Assembly (NCBI GenBank): GCA_023443515.1 | Contig: JAEZUC010000129.1 | Location: 1-8,145, forward strand | Direction of reading: 5' to 3' | DNA: 8,145 nt | From: Bacillota bacterium | Lineage (GTDB): Bacteria; Bacillota; Clostridia; Acetivibrionales; DSM-1351 | Shown here: positions 7,184 through 8,145 of the stretch, in pieces | How positions within the stretch are numbered: position 1 is the stretch's first letter | Layout of the letters: each line of letters begins with the position of its first letter | Translations under genes and position numbers: made by a program | Notes under the pieces: model-generated | What the model was told of the DNA's origin: nothing | Database searches by the model: none | The model's input: only the letters and a program-made list of their open reading frames with translations

Positions 7184-8145
7184 GTGAAAAAATGTACAAA
7201 AATCGGACTAATTAAACTTTTAGCATGTCTAATGGTTTTTAGCAATGTACTATCTTGTTTTGCTGCGACTGATGCAGATACAAGCAAAAGTAATAGTAAA
7301 TTGAACTTGGAAAAGAATTATAGCTACATATCAGGATATCCTGATGGTACTTTCAGACCTAATAATTTGCTGACTAGACAGGAAGCCGCAATTATTATCT
7401 ATAAAATATTGGACGAAGATTTCAAGAAGTCAATTGAAGCCGAAGACAGTTTTTTTACAGATCTAAAAGGGAATTCTTATAAGTCTATCATATCTACTCT
7501 TTATAGTGGTGGAATAATTAATGGGTATGCTGATGGAACATTTAGACCCCAAAATAAGATAACAAGGGCTGAATTTGTAAGTATATTATCAAAACTTTCA
7601 ACTATTAGTAGCGGGAAAACTTCTTTTAAGGATATATCCGGACACTGGGCAGAGAAAAGTATTAATAATGCAGTTGCTAAAAAATGGATAAGCGGGTATC
7701 CTGACGGAACATTTAAACCAGATAAAATAATTACCAGAATGGAAGCAGTCAGCGTTATTAATAAGGTAATTGAGCGTGGTAATAGTACTGAAATGGAGCT
7801 ACCTTCTGATTTCAAAGGGTGGAAAGATGTACCAGAATCCCACTGGGGATTTTCAAAACTGGTTGTGGCTACAGGCAGTGTAAAGGAAACAGATCCAACC
7901 CCAACAGAACCAACAACACCAACAACACCAACAACACCGACAACACCAACAACACCGACAACACCAACGACGCCGACAACACCGACAGAACCGACAACAC
8001 CAACCACACCGCCAGACCCAAAACCTGATACTCATGATTATGAGCTAAGCAACCCGGCAAACGGAAATATAACAATTGATGGAGCAATCGGCGAGAAAGA
8101 CTGGAATTTATCCTACGATCTGGGCTACAAATCAGGAGCAACAGA
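7184..8145 (+). CDS. SLH surface protein with Pro-Thr linker and CBM9-like domain (3' truncated)
   Basis: Cell-wall-anchored secreted protein, probably a carbohydrate binder or enzyme; 320 codons are seen and the frame runs off the right edge. The GTG start at 7184 has GGGGGG (7172-7177) as ribosome-binding site, 6 nt away. Residues 1-28 form a signal peptide (MKKCTKIG, hydrophobic core, cleavage likely near the FAA at 26-28). SLH signatures follow: SGYPDGTFRP with LLTRQEA (50-68), a full repeat at 90-138 with ITRAEF, a full repeat at 147-196 with ITRMEA, and an orphan first-half motif WKDVPESHW at 213-221. The first SLH lacks its own first half. A Pro-Thr linker spans 238-276. From about 290, NGNITIDGAIGEKDW resembles the opening of CBM9-like domains; the rest is beyond the window. 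It is probably co-transcribed with the importer (76-bp gap). A catalytic domain further downstream is possible. Confidence 0.88.
   Translation, partial: MKKCTKIGLIKLLACLMVFSNVLSCFAATDADTSKSNSKLNLEKNYSYISGYPDGTFRPNNLLTRQEAAIIIYKILDEDFKKSIEAEDSFFTDLKGNSYKSIISTLYSGGIINGYADGTFRPQNKITRAEFVSILSKLSTISSGKTSFKDISGHWAEKSINNAVAKKWISGYPDGTFKPDKIITRMEAVSVINKVIERGNSTEMELPSDFKGWKDVPESHWGFSKLVVATGSVKETDPTPTEPTTPTTPTTPTTPTTPTTPTTPTTPTEPTTPTTPPDPKPDTHDYELSNPANGNITIDGAIGEKDWNLSYDLGYKSGAT
7895..8025 (+). repeat. Long Pro-Thr linker repeat, 9-nt unit, 131-nt T-free tract
   Basis: Codons of the form CCN-ACA-ACA are repeated about nine times, with two PTE interruptions (residues 241-242 and 268-269), linking the SLH region to the CBM9-like domain. 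The + strand has no T from 7895 to 8025. Near-identical tandem units make this tract prone to slippage. Apparent reading frames on the opposite strand and in the other + frames here are by-products of the repeat. Confidence 0.9.

Noticed and set aside
7205..7270. Lipobox-like VLSC in the second SLH protein
   Set aside because: Leu at the -2 position is atypical for a lipobox, and an Ala-rich type I cleavage site (FAA) follows directly; SLH proteins are held by the wall, not by a lipid.
7501..8007. Long - strand open frame rich in Val-Gly repeats (VGVVGVVG)
   Set aside because: It is the reverse complement of the Pro-Thr linker and SLH region of the + strand gene; it has no ribosome-binding site and the repeat merely lacks stop codons.
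7895..8025. Tandem repeat as a CRISPR array or satellite
   Set aside because: The unit is 9 nt without spacers and keeps the reading frame of a Pro-Thr linker.
7819..8028. + strand open frame encoding an Asn-Thr repeat (NNTNNT)
   Set aside because: It is another frame of the same linker repeat, inside the SLH gene that starts at 7184.

Overview
The window is AT-rich DNA from a Gram-positive bacterium of the Firmicutes (Bacillota). It looks like a polysaccharide-degrading clostridial or Paenibacillus-like lineage. The basis is strong AGGAGG ribosome-binding sites, S-layer homology (SLH) domains, Pro-Thr linkers, a lipoprotein-type solute-binding protein and the LplB/YtcP/LplA style of sugar importer. 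I cannot name the species from sequence alone. All five real genes lie on the + strand; I found no RNA genes, insertion sequences, CRISPR arrays or phage genes.

Left part (1-3240): the 3' portion of a very large secreted surface protein, cut by the window edge. In order it has a right-handed parallel beta-helix, a bacterial Ig-like domain, a jelly-roll carbohydrate-binding-like domain, a FIVAR-like helical repeat, a Pro-Thr linker, a beta-rich pre-SLH domain and three C-terminal SLH repeats. A clear Rho-independent terminator ends the unit.

Middle (3241-7157): a 19-bp perfect dyad and two good tandem sigma-A-type promoters, then two membrane permeases and an extracellular lipoprotein. Together these form the membrane and binding parts of an oligosaccharide ABC importer. 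No ATPase gene is present, as is common for this family, which usually borrows a shared ATPase. Two hairpins without U-tracts flank the binding-protein gene and may set its mRNA level.

Right part (7158-8145): the 5' portion of a second SLH surface protein in the same direction, only 76 bp after the binding-protein gene. It has a signal peptide, SLH repeats at the N-terminus, a long Pro-Thr linker and the start of a CBM9-like domain. It runs off the right edge without a stop codon.

Inferred working model: the SLH proteins sit on the secondary cell-wall polymer and bind or cut a polysaccharide. The lipoprotein then captures the released oligosaccharides and the permease pair imports them. The substrate cannot be read from the sequence. 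The locus looks like a Gram-positive polysaccharide-utilisation locus. I see no clear evidence of a wholly new system; the most unusual signals are the T-free, repeat-built linkers shared by the two surface genes, the hairpins around the binding-protein gene, and the offset SLH register of the second surface protein.
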